Shown: positions 44,756 through 54,102 of the stretch, piece after piece
Numbering within the stretch: the stretch's first letter is position 1
How the letters are laid out: the number at the start of each line of letters is the position of its first letter
Position numbers and translations under genes: made by a program
From: Streptomyces sp. RKAG293
GTDB taxonomy: Bacteria; Actinomycetota; Actinomycetes; Streptomycetales; Streptomycetaceae
Assembly (NCBI RefSeq): GCF_023701745.1
Contig: NZ_JAJOZB010000001.1
Span: forward strand, 3,664,501-3,728,500
Length of the DNA stretch: 64,000 nt
Direction: 5' to 3'
The notes under the pieces: generated by a model
Told to the model about the DNA's origin: nothing
Databases searched by the model: none
What the model saw: the letters and a program-made list of their open reading frames with translations, nothing else

Positions 44756-47086
44756 TCAGTCCCGCAGCAGGTCCGGGACGCCGGACTCGTCCGGGCTGTC
44801 GCGCTCGCCGGAGAGCACCGTGAGCCGCTGGGTGGCGCGGGTCAGCGCCACGTAGAGCACCCGCAGTCCGGCCGGCGACTCGTCGGCGATCTCCGCCGGG
44901 GAGACCACGATCGTCGCGTCGTACTCCAGGCCCTTGGCCTCCAGGCTGCCCAGCGCCACCACCCGTTCGCCGAGCCCGGCCAGCCACTTGCGGGCCTGCC
45001 CGCGGCGGCCCATGGCCACCACGACGCCGACGGTGCCGTCCACGTCGGCCAGCAGCAGCTCGGCCTCCGCGCGCACCGCGGCGCCCAGATCGGCGCCGGC
45101 CACCGCGAAGCGCGGCACCAGACCGGTGGAGCGCACCGCGCGCGGCGACTCCATGCCGGGCATCGCCAGCTGCAGCACCTTCGCCGCCAGATCGGCGATC
45201 TCCGACGGGTTGCGGTAGTTGACCGTCAGCGTGAAGCGGCGGCGCGGCCGGCTGCCGAGCGCCTCCTCGCGCGCCTGGGCGGCCTCGTCGGGATCCGTCC
45301 AGGAACTCTGCGCCGGGTCACCGACGATCGTCCAGGTCGCGGTCCTGCCGCGGCGGCCGACCATCCGCCACTGCATCGGCGTCAGGTCCTGCGCCTCGTC
45401 GACGATGACGTGCGCGTACTCGGTCCGCTCCTCGTCGAGCCGGTCCGCCCGGTTGCGGCGGCCGCCGCCCATCCGGTCGGCCGAGGTGGTGACCTCGTCC
45501 AGACCGGTCAGCATGTCCAGCGGGTCCGCGTCGCGCTTCTTCGGGCGCGGCGGCGGGCCCAGCAGCGTCTCCAACTCGTCGAGCAGCGCCACGTCGTGCA
45601 CGGTCACCCCGTCGCGGCGCAGCGAACGCGCCACCCGGCGCACCTCGGGCGGGGTGAGCACCCGGCGCGCCCAGCGGCCGAGCCGCTTCTCGTCGGCCAG
45701 CGCCGCGAGCACCCCGCGCGGGGTGAGGATCGGCCAGTAGGACTGCAGGAAGTCCAGGAACTCCGGCTCCGTCGAGATGTCCTCGTCGAAGCCCTGGCGC
45801 TCCTCGGCCGCCAGCTCCTGGTCGTCGAAGCGGCGTCCGGCCTTCCGCCACAGCGCGTCCAGCAGCAGCCTGCGGGCGCGCGGGCGCAGCAGGTTCACCG
45901 GGGCGGTGCCGCCCAGCACGTTGTGCCGGATCGACGACAGCTCCTGCTCGCCCAGCTCCAGCCGCCGCCCGAAGGCGACGACGCGCAGCGTGGTGCGGGA
46001 GACGCGCTGCCCGGCCTCGTTCTCCTCCTCGTCGTCCTCGAAGAGGGCGGCCTGCTGCTGCGGCTTGACGGCCTGCGGTGCCTCCAGCGCGCCGCGTGCG
46101 GCGTTGCGCAGCACCTTCAGCATCCGCAGCGAGCCCTTGATGCGGGCGACCGCAGGCTCGTCGTACGTATCGGCCTCCGCACCGTCGACGAGCGAGCCGA
46201 CGGCGCGGATCGCGACCTGGCCCTCCTCGCCGAGCGACGGCAGGACGCCCTCGGTGTACGCCACCAGCAGCGGCGTCGGGCTGACGACCAGGATGCCGCC
46301 CGCGTACCGCCGGCGGTCCTGGTAGAGCAGATACGCGGCACGGTGCAGCGCGACCGCCGTCTTGCCGGTGCCCGGGCCTCCGGTGACCTCGGTGACGGAC
46401 GCGGCGGGCGCCCTGATCACCATGTCCTGCTCGGCCTGGATGCTCGCCACGATGTCGCGCATCGTGTGGCTGCGGGCCTGCCCCAGGGCGGCCATCAGCG
46501 CACCGTCACCGACCACCGGCAGCCCGGTCTCCAGCTCCGGGCGCAGCAGGTCGTCCTCCACCCCCAGCACCCTGCGGCCCTTGGAACGGATGACGCGACG
46601 GCGCACCACCCGGCCCGGGGCGACCGGTGTGGAGCGGTAGAACGGCGCGGCCGCGGGCGCCCGCCAGTCGATCACCAGCGGCGCGTAGTCGGCGTCCAGG
46701 ACGCCGATACGGCCGATGTGCAGCACCTCCGCGATCTTCGCGGCGTCGTTGACGACGGCGTCGTCGGCCGGTTCGAGCGAGGTGAACGCGCCGTCGGCGC
46801 CGCGCTTCCCGTCCTTGCCCTGCAGCAGGTCGATCCGTCCGAAGAGGAAGTCCTCGAACTCCGCGTTGAGCCGGTTGAGGTGCAACCCGGCGCGGAACAC
46901 CTGCGCGTCGCGCTCCGCGAGCGCGCCGGGTGTTCCCACCTGACCGCGCTTGGCGGCGTCATCCATAAGGAATTCGGCTTCGTGGATCTTCTCCTCGAGC
47001 CGGCGGTACACCCGGTCCAGGTGCGCCTGTTCGACGGCGATCTCCACGTCCCGGACCCCCCCGGGCGCTGCGGTTTGCGCGGCCAC
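44756..47086 (-). CDS. helD: HelD-type UvrD-like helicase, RNA polymerase recycling factor
   Basis: A 776-residue superfamily 1 ATPase. The N-terminal coiled coil (DVEIAVEQAHLDRVYRRLEEKIHEAEF) is the arm that enters RNA polymerase in HelD proteins. Walker A is GGPGTGKTAVALHRAAYLLY, Walker B HVIVDEAQDLTPMQWRM, and the C-terminal motif LRVLYVALTRATQRL closes the RecA-like domain. HelD in actinobacteria releases stalled RNA polymerase and can protect against rifamycins. GTG start behind a GGGGG-containing leader. I see no rifamycin-associated element upstream. Confidence 0.88.
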   Translation of the reverse strand: MAAQTAAPGGVRDVEIAVEQAHLDRVYRRLEEKIHEAEFLMDDAAKRGQVGTPGALAERDAQVFRAGLHLNRLNAEFEDFLFGRIDLLQGKDGKRGADGAFTSLEPADDAVVNDAAKIAEVLHIGRIGVLDADYAPLVIDWRAPAAAPFYRSTPVAPGRVVRRRVIRSKGRRVLGVEDDLLRPELETGLPVVGDGALMAALGQARSHTMRDIVASIQAEQDMVIRAPAASVTEVTGGPGTGKTAVALHRAAYLLYQDRRRYAGGILVVSPTPLLVAYTEGVLPSLGEEGQVAIRAVGSLVDGAEADTYDEPAVARIKGSLRMLKVLRNAARGALEAPQAVKPQQQAALFEDDEEENEAGQRVSRTTLRVVAFGRRLELGEQELSSIRHNVLGGTAPVNLLRPRARRLLLDALWRKAGRRFDDQELAAEERQGFDEDISTEPEFLDFLQSYWPILTPRGVLAALADEKRLGRWARRVLTPPEVRRVARSLRRDGVTVHDVALLDELETLLGPPPRPKKRDADPLDMLTGLDEVTTSADRMGGGRRNRADRLDEERTEYAHVIVDEAQDLTPMQWRMVGRRGRTATWTIVGDPAQSSWTDPDEAAQAREEALGSRPRRRFTLTVNYRNPSEIADLAAKVLQLAMPGMESPRAVRSTGLVPRFAVAGADLGAAVRAEAELLLADVDGTVGVVVAMGRRGQARKWLAGLGERVVALGSLEAKGLEYDATIVVSPAEIADESPAGLRVLYVALTRATQRLTVLSGERDSPDESGVPDLLRD

Positions 47087-47322
47087 GCAAGACCCCCTTC
47101 TCCTGTGCGTTGAGAGCGCTCCGTGCGGGTTCTGCTACACGCACGGGGCAGCCTGCAACCGTACGCGACCCGCACCCCCCTGCGCACCACTCCGCCTGCG
47201 ACGGGCTTGCGATTCCCCACCCCGGCCGATACCCGGCCGTGCCCAGCCGTGCAGGGCCGTGCGCGGCCGTGCCCAGCCGATCGGGGCGGGAGGAGGTGGG
47301 TGGACGGTGGACCGCCGCGTGG

Positions 47323-47982
47323 TCAGGCCTGGGCGGCCACCGCGCGGCGGCGGTGGCGGGCGACGCGTTCCCGGTTGCCGCAGACCTCACTGCTGCACCA
47401 GCGCCGCCGCCGCCCGCGCGACGCGTCGAGGTAGACCAGGGAGCAGCTCTCCCCCTCGCACCGCCGCAGCTGGGCCCGCGCGGCGGGGTCCGTGAGCAGC
47501 TCGACGGCGTCCCGGGCGACGGCCGCGAGCAGGGCCCCGCAGTCGGGCTGCGCGGCCAGGGTGCGGACGAGGGTGCCGTCCGGCGCGGACCGGGCGCTGG
47601 GCGCGGGCGGGGCGGCCAGGGCGGCGGCGTTGAGCCGGGAGACGTCGGCGGCGGCGGGCGTCGTCGGCAGCGGCGGCTCCTCGGGAACCTCCCGCGACGC
47701 CGACGGGAGCGCCGCCGCCGGCATCGCGGCCGCCAGCTGGGTCGCCACGACCCGCCGCAGCACGTCCCGCAGCACCAGGAAGCGGCCGAGCCATGCCGCG
47801 TCGGCGGCCACCGCCGTACCGCTCGGGACGAGTCCGGTGCCGTACAGCCATTCGGTGAGGCGGCGTGGCGAATCGAGACGGTCGACGGGCTCCTCGGAGA
47901 GCCGTCCGGTGACCGTCGCGAGCAGGTCGAGGCTCACCCGCCCGGTGTCGAATCGAAGCTCGGAGGAGGCTGTAACCGTCAT
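47323..47982 (-). CDS. CGNR zinc-finger protein, ABATE-type
   Basis: A 219-residue protein. The N-terminal 140 residues are the stress-induced ABATE domain (RVSLDLLATV, LTEWLYGTGLV), and the C-terminus has the CGNR zinc finger (CEGESCSLVYLD, RRRRWCSSEVCGNRERVARHRRR). Such proteins are thought to be DNA-binding regulators; the ligand is unknown. ATG start with AGG upstream. It is transcribed in the same direction as helD, 236 bases upstream of it. Confidence 0.88.
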   Translation of the reverse strand: MTVTASSELRFDTGRVSLDLLATVTGRLSEEPVDRLDSPRRLTEWLYGTGLVPSGTAVAADAAWLGRFLVLRDVLRRVVATQLAAAMPAAALPSASREVPEEPPLPTTPAAADVSRLNAAALAAPPAPSARSAPDGTLVRTLAAQPDCGALLAAVARDAVELLTDPAARAQLRRCEGESCSLVYLDASRGRRRRWCSSEVCGNRERVARHRRRAVAAQA

Positions 47983-48121
47983 GTGCCTGTCACCCTTCCA
48001 GCCGCCGCCCGTCACCCGCTGCCCCCAGAGTGCCCCGCCGGGGCCAAAGGGGCCAGGGCCGGTGGGCAGGTGGATGGACAGGCCGGTGGGCGGGGTGGCG
48101 GGCGCGGCGGTGGGGCGCGGT

Positions 48122-49387
48122 CTACTCCTCCCCCGCGTACTTCTCGTCCGTCAGCGGGTCCAGTGCCAGCCGGTAGCCCCGCTTCACGACGGTCTGGATG
48201 AGTTTGGGCGCCCCCAGCGCCGTCCGCAGCCGGGCCATCGCGGTCTCGACGGCGTGCTCGTCGCTGCCCGCGCCCGGCAGGGCCTTCAGCAGTTCCGCGC
48301 GCGGAACGACCCACCCCGGCCGCCGCGCCAGCGCGCGCAGCAGCGCCATGCCGGCGGGCGGTACGGTCCGCAGTTCGCCGTCGACGACGGCCGCCTGGCC
48401 GCGGATCTCGACCCGGCGCCCCGCGACGGGCAACGCCCGTACCCGTCCCGGCAGTTCGGCGGCGATCAGCTGGACGAGCGGGCCGAGCCGGAAGCGGTCC
48501 GGCTGGAACGTCGGGATGTCGTGGGCCTCCAGCGGGAGAGCGGTGACCGGGCCCACGCAGGCCGGCAGGACGTCGTGCCGCAGCGCGTCGACCAGCTTGT
48601 CGAGCCGGCCGAGCCGGGCGGCACGGTCCAGCAGCGAGGCCGCCGCCGGGGCGCTCGTGAAGCTCACCGCGTCGAGCGACCGGGCGATCGCCGCGTCGAT
48701 GAGCCGGTCGACCGGGCCGATGTCCTCCGGCGGCATCCACCGGTACACCGGCACGCCGACGACCTCGGCGCCCGCCGCCCGCAGCGACTCGATGAAGCCG
48801 GGCAGCGGCTCGCCGTGCAGCTGGACGGCGATCCGCCGGCCCGCCACACCCTGCTCCAGCAGCCGGTCGAGCACCTCGGCCATCGACTCGGAGGCGGGCG
48901 ACCAGGTCTCCGTCAGCCCGGCCGCCCGGATCGCGCCCTTCACCTTGGGGCCGCGGGCCAGCACCTCCACCCCGCTCAGCCGGTCCAGCAGGGCCTCGCC
49001 GAGGCCCCAGCCGTCGGCGGCGCCGACCCAGCCGCGGAACCCGATCGCGGTGGTGGCCACCACGATGTCCGGGCCGTCGTCGAGCAGTTCCTTGGTCGCC
49101 GACAGCAGTTCCGCGTCGTCGAGCAGCGGCACGATGCGCAGCGCGGGTGCCCGCAGTACCGCCGCCCCGCGCCGTTCCAGCAGCGCGGCCAGCTCATCGG
49201 CCCGCCGGGCCGCCGTCACCCCGACCGTGAAACCGGCCAGCGGCAGCACCGGGCGGCCCGCCGCGGGCTCGCCGGGTGCCGTGACCGGTGCCGTGACCGC
49301 TGCCGTCACCGGTGCCGTGGATCCGGTGGGCGCGGCCGAGGGCGCCCGCGCACCGTCCGTACGCTGTTCTGTCTTCCGCACCTGCAT
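48122..49387 (-). CDS. nnaR: NnaR, uroporphyrinogen-III-synthase-like transcriptional regulator
   Basis: A 421-residue protein with a HemD (uroporphyrinogen-III synthase) domain at about residues 45-300 (GFTVGVTAARRADELAALLERRG, VSFTSAPAAASLL) and a C-terminal OmpR-type winged helix (RRPGWVVPRAELL, HAVETAMARLRTALG, VVKRGYRLAL). The equivalent S. coelicolor protein, NnaR, activates nitrate and nitrite assimilation genes together with GlnR. The next gene upstream encodes a nitrate transporter, which fits. Whether the HemD domain is still catalytic is unknown. The first 40 residues are low-complexity Ala/Pro/Thr repeats. Confidence 0.88.
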   Translation of the reverse strand: MQVRKTEQRTDGARAPSAAPTGSTAPVTAAVTAPVTAPGEPAAGRPVLPLAGFTVGVTAARRADELAALLERRGAAVLRAPALRIVPLLDDAELLSATKELLDDGPDIVVATTAIGFRGWVGAADGWGLGEALLDRLSGVEVLARGPKVKGAIRAAGLTETWSPASESMAEVLDRLLEQGVAGRRIAVQLHGEPLPGFIESLRAAGAEVVGVPVYRWMPPEDIGPVDRLIDAAIARSLDAVSFTSAPAAASLLDRAARLGRLDKLVDALRHDVLPACVGPVTALPLEAHDIPTFQPDRFRLGPLVQLIAAELPGRVRALPVAGRRVEIRGQAAVVDGELRTVPPAGMALLRALARRPGWVVPRAELLKALPGAGSDEHAVETAMARLRTALGAPKLIQTVVKRGYRLALDPLTDEKYAGEE

Positions 49388-49567
49388 GGCTTGCCCCGCT
49401 CCGCTGGAGGTACACGTACCTGGTGGCCCCCGCCGCCGGTGGTTGGCTCACGTCCGGCCGATCGCCCGGTCGGACGCATCGTGCCAACGCGGGGTGACGG
49501 GCGGGGATCGCCAGGATTTCCCGGGTGTTACGCCCGGATCCCGGGCTCCCGGCGCGGCCGGGCCCGC

Positions 49568-50962
49568 TCACACCTCCGCGTAGCTCAGCTGCGGCGCCGG
49601 TTCCGCCGCCGGGGAGAGCGCCGGCGGCGTGGCGGGACGGCGGAGGTATACGGCCCAGGTGAGCGCGAAACACACCGCGTAGAAGGCCAGGAAGGAGACG
49701 AAGGCCGGGGTGCCGGTGTGTGCGGAGAGGAAGGACTCGCGGAACGCCAGGTTGATGCCGAGGCCGCCGAGCGCGCCGACCGCGCCGATCAGCCCCATCG
49801 AGGCCCCGGAGAGCCGGCGCCCGTACGCCGCCGCCGCCTCGCCGCTGAGGCCCTTGGCGAGCGCCTTGGCGTGGTAGATGCCGGGGATCATCTTGTACGT
49901 CGAGCCGTTGCCGAGCCCGGTGAGCACGAACAGGGCGATGAATCCCGTGGTGAAGACCGGCAGCGACTTCTGCACGGAGGCGAGCACGACGACGAGCGTC
50001 GCGCCGGCCATCCCGAGGAAGTTCCAGAGCGTGATGCGCGCTCCCCCGAACCGGTCGGCGAGGCGCCCGCCGACCGGGCGGATCAGCGAGCCGAGCAGCG
50101 GCCCGATGAAGGTGATCGACGCGGCCTGCAGCGGGGTGCGGGCGAACTGGTTCTGCAGCACGAGGCCGAAGGCGAAGCTGTAGCCGATGAACGAGCCGAA
50201 GGTGCCGATGTAGAGGAAGGACATGATCCAGGTGTGGGCGTCCCGCACCGCCTCGCGGGCCGCACCGGTGTCGTTCCTGACCGGCGCCAGGTTGTCCATC
50301 CGCAGCGCGGCCAGCGTCGCCGCGATCACGATCAGCGGGATGTACACCCCGAGCAGGATCCGCGGGTGCGACGCGCCCGCCGTACCGATCACGAGGAGCC
50401 CGACGAGCTGGACCACGGGCACGCCGATGTTGCCGCCGCCCGCGTTCAGGCCGAGTGCCCAGCCCTTCTTCCGGAGCGGGAAGAAGGAGTTGATGTTGGT
50501 CATGGAGGAGGCGAAGTTGCCGCCGCCCACCCCGGTGAGCACCGCGACCAGCATGAAGGTGCTGTACGAGGTGCCGGGCTTCATCACGACCGCGGCCGCG
50601 ATGGTGGGGAGCAGCAGCATCAGCGCGCTGAAGACCGTCCAGTTGCGGCCGCCGAAGCGCGCCACGGCGAACGTGTACGGGACCCGGACGAAGGCGCCGA
50701 CGGCGGTCGCCATGCCCACCAGGAAGAACTTTCCGGCCGGGTCGATGCCGTACCGGGGGCCCATGAAGAGCACCAGGACCGACCACAGGGTCCAGACGGA
50801 GAAGCCGATGTGCTCGGACAGGACGGAGAAGAGCAGATTGCGGTTGGCGGTCCTGCGTCCGCCGTTCTCCCAGAACTCGGTGTCCTCCGGGTCCCACCGC
50901 TCGATCCAGCGGCTCCCCTTGCGCGGTTCCGTAGCGCGCGGTTCCGTAGCGGTGGCATGCAT
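49568..50962 (-). CDS. narK: Nitrate/nitrite transporter NarK
   Basis: A 464-residue MFS transporter with 12 helices. The nitrate signature GGGNFASSMTNINSFFP in helix 5 and GLNAGGGNIGVPVVQL are present, with the substrate-binding arginines of the nitrate porter family. Start ATG with GGAGG five bases upstream; 33 upstream in-frame residues are not conserved. It lies 180 bases before nnaR in the same direction and is a likely NnaR/GlnR target. Confidence 0.93.
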   Translation of the reverse strand: MHATATEPRATEPRKGSRWIERWDPEDTEFWENGGRRTANRNLLFSVLSEHIGFSVWTLWSVLVLFMGPRYGIDPAGKFFLVGMATAVGAFVRVPYTFAVARFGGRNWTVFSALMLLLPTIAAAVVMKPGTSYSTFMLVAVLTGVGGGNFASSMTNINSFFPLRKKGWALGLNAGGGNIGVPVVQLVGLLVIGTAGASHPRILLGVYIPLIVIAATLAALRMDNLAPVRNDTGAAREAVRDAHTWIMSFLYIGTFGSFIGYSFAFGLVLQNQFARTPLQAASITFIGPLLGSLIRPVGGRLADRFGGARITLWNFLGMAGATLVVVLASVQKSLPVFTTGFIALFVLTGLGNGSTYKMIPGIYHAKALAKGLSGEAAAAYGRRLSGASMGLIGAVGALGGLGINLAFRESFLSAHTGTPAFVSFLAFYAVCFALTWAVYLRRPATPPALSPAAEPAPQLSYAEV

Positions 50963-51061
50963 AACGCCTCCAGGCCCTGCCGGTGTCGGGTGTCGTCCAC
51001 GACAGTAGGAACGGCCCGTTACCGCCCGATGGCCCGAGGTGACGCGGGGGGAACCATGCAC

Positions 51062-52114
51062 TCACCCGGCGCCGGGGGGCACTGTGAGACGCCCGTCGTC
51101 GGGGTGGAGCTGCGCGGCGGGACGGACGTCACCGGATTCGGGGAGCGCCGCGAGACGCGCGTCGGGATCCGGGAGCCAGCTGCCGGCGGGCCGGTGCAGC
51201 CAGCGTCCGGCCGCCGCCAGCGTGGTCACCGCCTCGTGCAGGGCGGTCAGCCCGGGGTGGCGCAGCCCGCGGCGCCAGACCATCGAGACCAAGGCGAGCG
51301 GGACGGGCTCCACCAGCGGCCGCAGCACCGCGCCGGGCATGTCGACGAACTCGGTGGTGGCCAGTACCGGCCAGCGGTGCTTCGCCACCAGCCGGATGAA
51401 CTCCGCCTCGCCCTCGATCTGCGGGAACGGCGCGGCCACCGCGATCCCCCGGCCCGCGAAGAGCCGCTCGGCGAGATCGGTCCACTCGGCGGTGGTCGGG
51501 TTCCCGGCCCCGGCGTACAGCGTCTCCCCCGCGAGCGCGTCCAGCGGGATCCGCTCCAGGCGCGCGAGCGGGTGCTCCCGCGACAGGACGACGGCCATCG
51601 GCTCGTAGCGCACCGGCCGGTGCTCGAGCCGGGACAGGGCGGCCGGGGCCAGCCCGGCGACACGGCCGAAGGAGACGTCCAGCCGGCCGGCGAGGATGTC
51701 GGCGGCGGCACCGGTGAGACCGCTGTGGAAGCGGGCGATCAGCTCACTGCCGGGGGCGGTCGCCCGCGCCTCGTCCAGGACGCGGCGCCCGGTGCTGACC
51801 GGCGCGCTGACGTCGACGAGCAGCGGCCGGTCGGCCGCCGCGAAGGCCGCGGCCAGCTCGTCGTGCGCCGCGAGCACCCGCCGCGCGTGCGGAAGAAGCC
51901 TTTCCCCGTCGGAGGTGAGTTCGACGCGCCGGGTGGTGCGGACGAACAATTCCGCGCCCAACTCCCGCTCCAGCCGCCGGATGTCACGGCTGAGGGCCTG
52001 TTGCGCCACATGGAGCGCCGCCGCGGCACGGGAGAAATGCAGTTCCTCGGCGACGGCGGTGAATGCGCGCAGCAGGCGGGGTTCCAGGTCATGAGGCACG
52101 CCGCCATTGAACAC
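51062..52114 (-). CDS. LysR-family transcriptional regulator
   Basis: A 350-residue regulator. The N-terminal helix-turn-helix is LEPRLLRAFTAVAEELHFSR with AAAALHVAQQALSRDIRRLE, followed by a substrate-binding-like effector domain. I chose a GTG start (52114) because GGGAGG lies five bases upstream; an ATG nine codons earlier overlaps that ribosome binding site. It is divergent from an MFS gene about 95 bases away and may control it. Confidence 0.88.
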   Translation of the reverse strand: MFNGGVPHDLEPRLLRAFTAVAEELHFSRAAAALHVAQQALSRDIRRLERELGAELFVRTTRRVELTSDGERLLPHARRVLAAHDELAAAFAAADRPLLVDVSAPVSTGRRVLDEARATAPGSELIARFHSGLTGAAADILAGRLDVSFGRVAGLAPAALSRLEHRPVRYEPMAVVLSREHPLARLERIPLDALAGETLYAGAGNPTTAEWTDLAERLFAGRGIAVAAPFPQIEGEAEFIRLVAKHRWPVLATTEFVDMPGAVLRPLVEPVPLALVSMVWRRGLRHPGLTALHEAVTTLAAAGRWLHRPAGSWLPDPDARLAALPESGDVRPAAQLHPDDGRLTVPPGAG

Positions 52115-52209
52115 CGGCCCCTCCCTCACGGCCATTGACAACAGGAATGCGTCAATGGCCGCCGATCAGGTGTTGGACCGCGCCGGGAGCCCGCCCCGAG
52201 GCTGATCAC

Positions 52210-53547
52210 ATGCACCGTCCCGCACCGCCGCCGCTGCTGCTCATGGCCACCGGCGGCACCCTCATCGCCGCCGACCGCACCGTCAACCAACCCGACGCCG
52301 GCCGGCCGCCCCGTCGGCCCCTCCCGCCCCGGCACGTCCGTACGCCGCGGCCGCCCGGCCGCTTCGGCGCCTACCGGCGGATCTTCGCCGCTCCGGGCGC
52401 CACCGCCTTCACCGTGGGCAGCCTGCTGTCCCGCGCCCCGATGGGGATGTTCGGCGTCAGCCTGATCATCATGATCGCCACGACCCGCGGCTCCTACGCC
52501 CTCGCGGGCGCCGTGGCCGCCGCCGGCATGGCCGCGACCGCCGTCCTCGCCCCGGTCGTGGCCCGGCTCACCGACCGGTACGGGCAGGCCGGGATCGCCG
52601 TGCCCGCCACCGTGTGGTCCGTGGCGGCCTGCCTCGTCCTGCTGCTGTGTGTGCGCTACGACGCCCCGTCCTGGACGCTCTTCGCCACGTACATCGCGAG
52701 GTCCACGTCCCCGAACACCGGCGGCATGGCCCGCGCCCGCTGGGCGCACCTCTACCGCGACGACCCCGCGGCCCGCCATGTGGCCAACTCCTTCGAGCAG
52801 GTCGCCGACGAGCTGTGCTTCATGCTCGGCCCCGTCCTGGCCGCGTTCCTGTGCACGGCGCTCTTCCCCGAGGCGGGCATGCTGGTCGCGAACGTGCTGC
52901 TGCTCGCCGGCGTGCTGCTCTTCACCGCCCAGCGCGGCACGGAGCCGCCCGCCCCGGGACGCTCCGCGGCCCGTAGCGGCTCCCTGCTCCGGATACCCGG
53001 CCTGCCGGCCCTGCTGGCGGTGTTCTTCTGCACCGGGGTGATCTTCGGCGCGCTGGAGGTCACCACGATCGCCTTCGCCGACGCCCGCGGACACGCGTCG
53101 GCGGCCGGCGCCGTCCTCGCCCTGCAGGCCGCCGGATCGGGCGCCGCAGGCCTGCTCTACGGCCTGTCCCGGCCCACCGGACCCGCCACGACCCGCTTCG
53201 CGGCCTCGGTGGCGGCGATGGCCGCCCTGATGACGCTGCCGCTGCTCGCCGGCGGGCTGCCGGCGCTCGCCTGCTGTCTCTTCCTCGCCGGCTGCGCCAC
53301 CGCCCCCACCATGGTCAACGGCATGACCCTGGTGCAGAGCCTCGCCCCGCCGGCCCGCCTCAACGAGGGCATGACGCTCGCCGTCACCGGCATCCTGGCC
53401 GGCATCTCCGCCGGCGCCGCCCTCGCCGGCACCGCCGCCGAACGCCTTCCCCCGGGCACCGGCTTCTGGCTCCCCGCCGCCGCGGGCGCGCCGGCCGCCG
53501 TCCTGGCCCTGCGGGTACGGAAGGGGACCACCGGAACGCGCACATGA
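52210..53547 (+). CDS. MFS transporter
   Basis: A 445-residue transporter with about 12 helices after a proline-rich N-terminus of 70 residues. Helix 1 begins near AFTVGSLLSRAPMGMFGVSLIIMI, and the loop 2-3 motif is VARLTDRYGQAG. The substrate is unknown. Divergent from the LysR gene, which suggests a regulator-exporter pair. The terminator of ssrA starts at its stop codon on the other strand. Confidence 0.82.
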   Translation: MHRPAPPPLLLMATGGTLIAADRTVNQPDAGRPPRRPLPPRHVRTPRPPGRFGAYRRIFAAPGATAFTVGSLLSRAPMGMFGVSLIIMIATTRGSYALAGAVAAAGMAATAVLAPVVARLTDRYGQAGIAVPATVWSVAACLVLLLCVRYDAPSWTLFATYIARSTSPNTGGMARARWAHLYRDDPAARHVANSFEQVADELCFMLGPVLAAFLCTALFPEAGMLVANVLLLAGVLLFTAQRGTEPPAPGRSAARSGSLLRIPGLPALLAVFFCTGVIFGALEVTTIAFADARGHASAAGAVLALQAAGSGAAGLLYGLSRPTGPATTRFAASVAAMAALMTLPLLAGGLPALACCLFLAGCATAPTMVNGMTLVQSLAPPARLNEGMTLAVTGILAGISAGAALAGTAAERLPPGTGFWLPAAAGAPAAVLALRVRKGTTGTRT

Positions 53548-53579
53548 AAAAGGCCCCACCGCGTGAGCGGCGAGGCCTT
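53547..53579 (-). terminator. ssrA terminator
   Basis: On the minus strand an imperfect GC hairpin with AAGGCC/GGCCTT ends is followed by TTTTT, a classical intrinsic terminator 16 bases past the tmRNA 3' end. Confidence 0.8.
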
Positions 53580-53594
53580 CGTCATACATGGGGT

Positions 53595-53984
53595 TGGTGG
53601 AGATGGCGGGAATCGAACCCGCGTCCTGTGGTGCGGAATCAGGGCTTCTCCGAGCGCAGTCCGCTGTGCTTTTCTCAGCCCTGGCAATCACGCGGACAAG
53701 TTGCCAACGGGCTCAGTCACTGTTTGGTTTCCTTCAAGCCCCCGTGACCGGGTCAAGAAGTTTAGTTCCCTTGATTATGCCAGGATCCAGGCCGGGAACA
53801 GCTCCTGGGCTGACACTCCGTAGAGCTTTCTCTCTAGCTACTTATTAGGCAGCGAGGGAGAAAGCGGAGGCATCGCGCTTGGTGTTGGCGATTATGTTTT
53901 GCGACATATGGTTAACGAGATCATTGCCGCTTCCTCGGCTCGCTTCCCCTGCTTCGACATCCCCAGTCGAAACCGATCATCCCC
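53595..53984 (-). ncRNA. ssrA: tmRNA
   Basis: A 390-base transfer-messenger RNA that rescues stalled ribosomes. The tRNA-like domain is formed by 5' GGGGATG and 3' CATCTCC plus encoded ACCA. The T arm contains GGTTCGATTCCCGCC, and a GGTTTCGACTGGGGAT segment follows the acceptor strand. The tag frame ends at TAATAA (53842-53847). Alanine-charged tmRNA works with SmpB, encoded about 120 bases upstream in the same direction. Confidence 0.95.
53848..53889 (-). other. tmRNA proteolysis tag ANTKRDASAFSLAA
   Basis: Fourteen codons from the resume codon GCC to the two stop codons. The tag resembles other Streptomyces tags and ends in LAA, which ClpXP-type proteases recognise. Confidence 0.85.
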
Positions 53985-54051
53985 ATGTTGATTTTTCAAA
54001 GTGTCACCGGCGCAGCCGGGCGAACCCGACAGATCCGGTGGCGCTGTACCC

Positions 54052-54057
54052 ATCGTA
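54052..54057 (-). promoter_or_regulatory. Candidate ssrA -10 element
   Basis: TACGAT on the minus strand about 70 bases before the mature tmRNA 5' end, which would give a precursor that RNase P trims. Another start closer to the 5' end is possible. Confidence 0.35.
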
Positions 54058-54102
54058 CGTGACCAACGCCTTGACGGGCCACTGCATTCCCGCGCGCCCG
54101 TG

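Noticed and set aside
42455..47113. A plus-strand open frame of more than 1,500 codons across hupA, malic enzyme and helD
   Set aside because: It is the antisense shadow of three well-conserved genes. High GC content removes stop codons from the complementary frame, and the translation is low-complexity with no domain.
49388..49567. A GlnR box upstream of nnaR
   Set aside because: A GTCAC-like half site is visible, but the second half with GAAAC at the right distance is missing, so I do not list it.
47492..52138. A second very long plus-strand frame opposite the CGNR, nnaR, narK and LysR genes
   Set aside because: Same cause: the minus-strand genes show clear families and motifs, while this frame gives only Arg/Gly/Ala-rich sequence.
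52210..52280. Asparaginase-like motif LLLMATGGTLIA at the N-terminus of the MFS protein
   Set aside because: The resemblance to the start of L-asparaginases covers about 12 residues and is followed at once by a proline-rich linker and transporter helices. Chance or a remnant is likelier than a fusion.
53544..53848. Several overlapping short plus-strand frames
   Set aside because: They lie inside the ssrA gene read on the wrong strand; the RNA structure explains the sequence.
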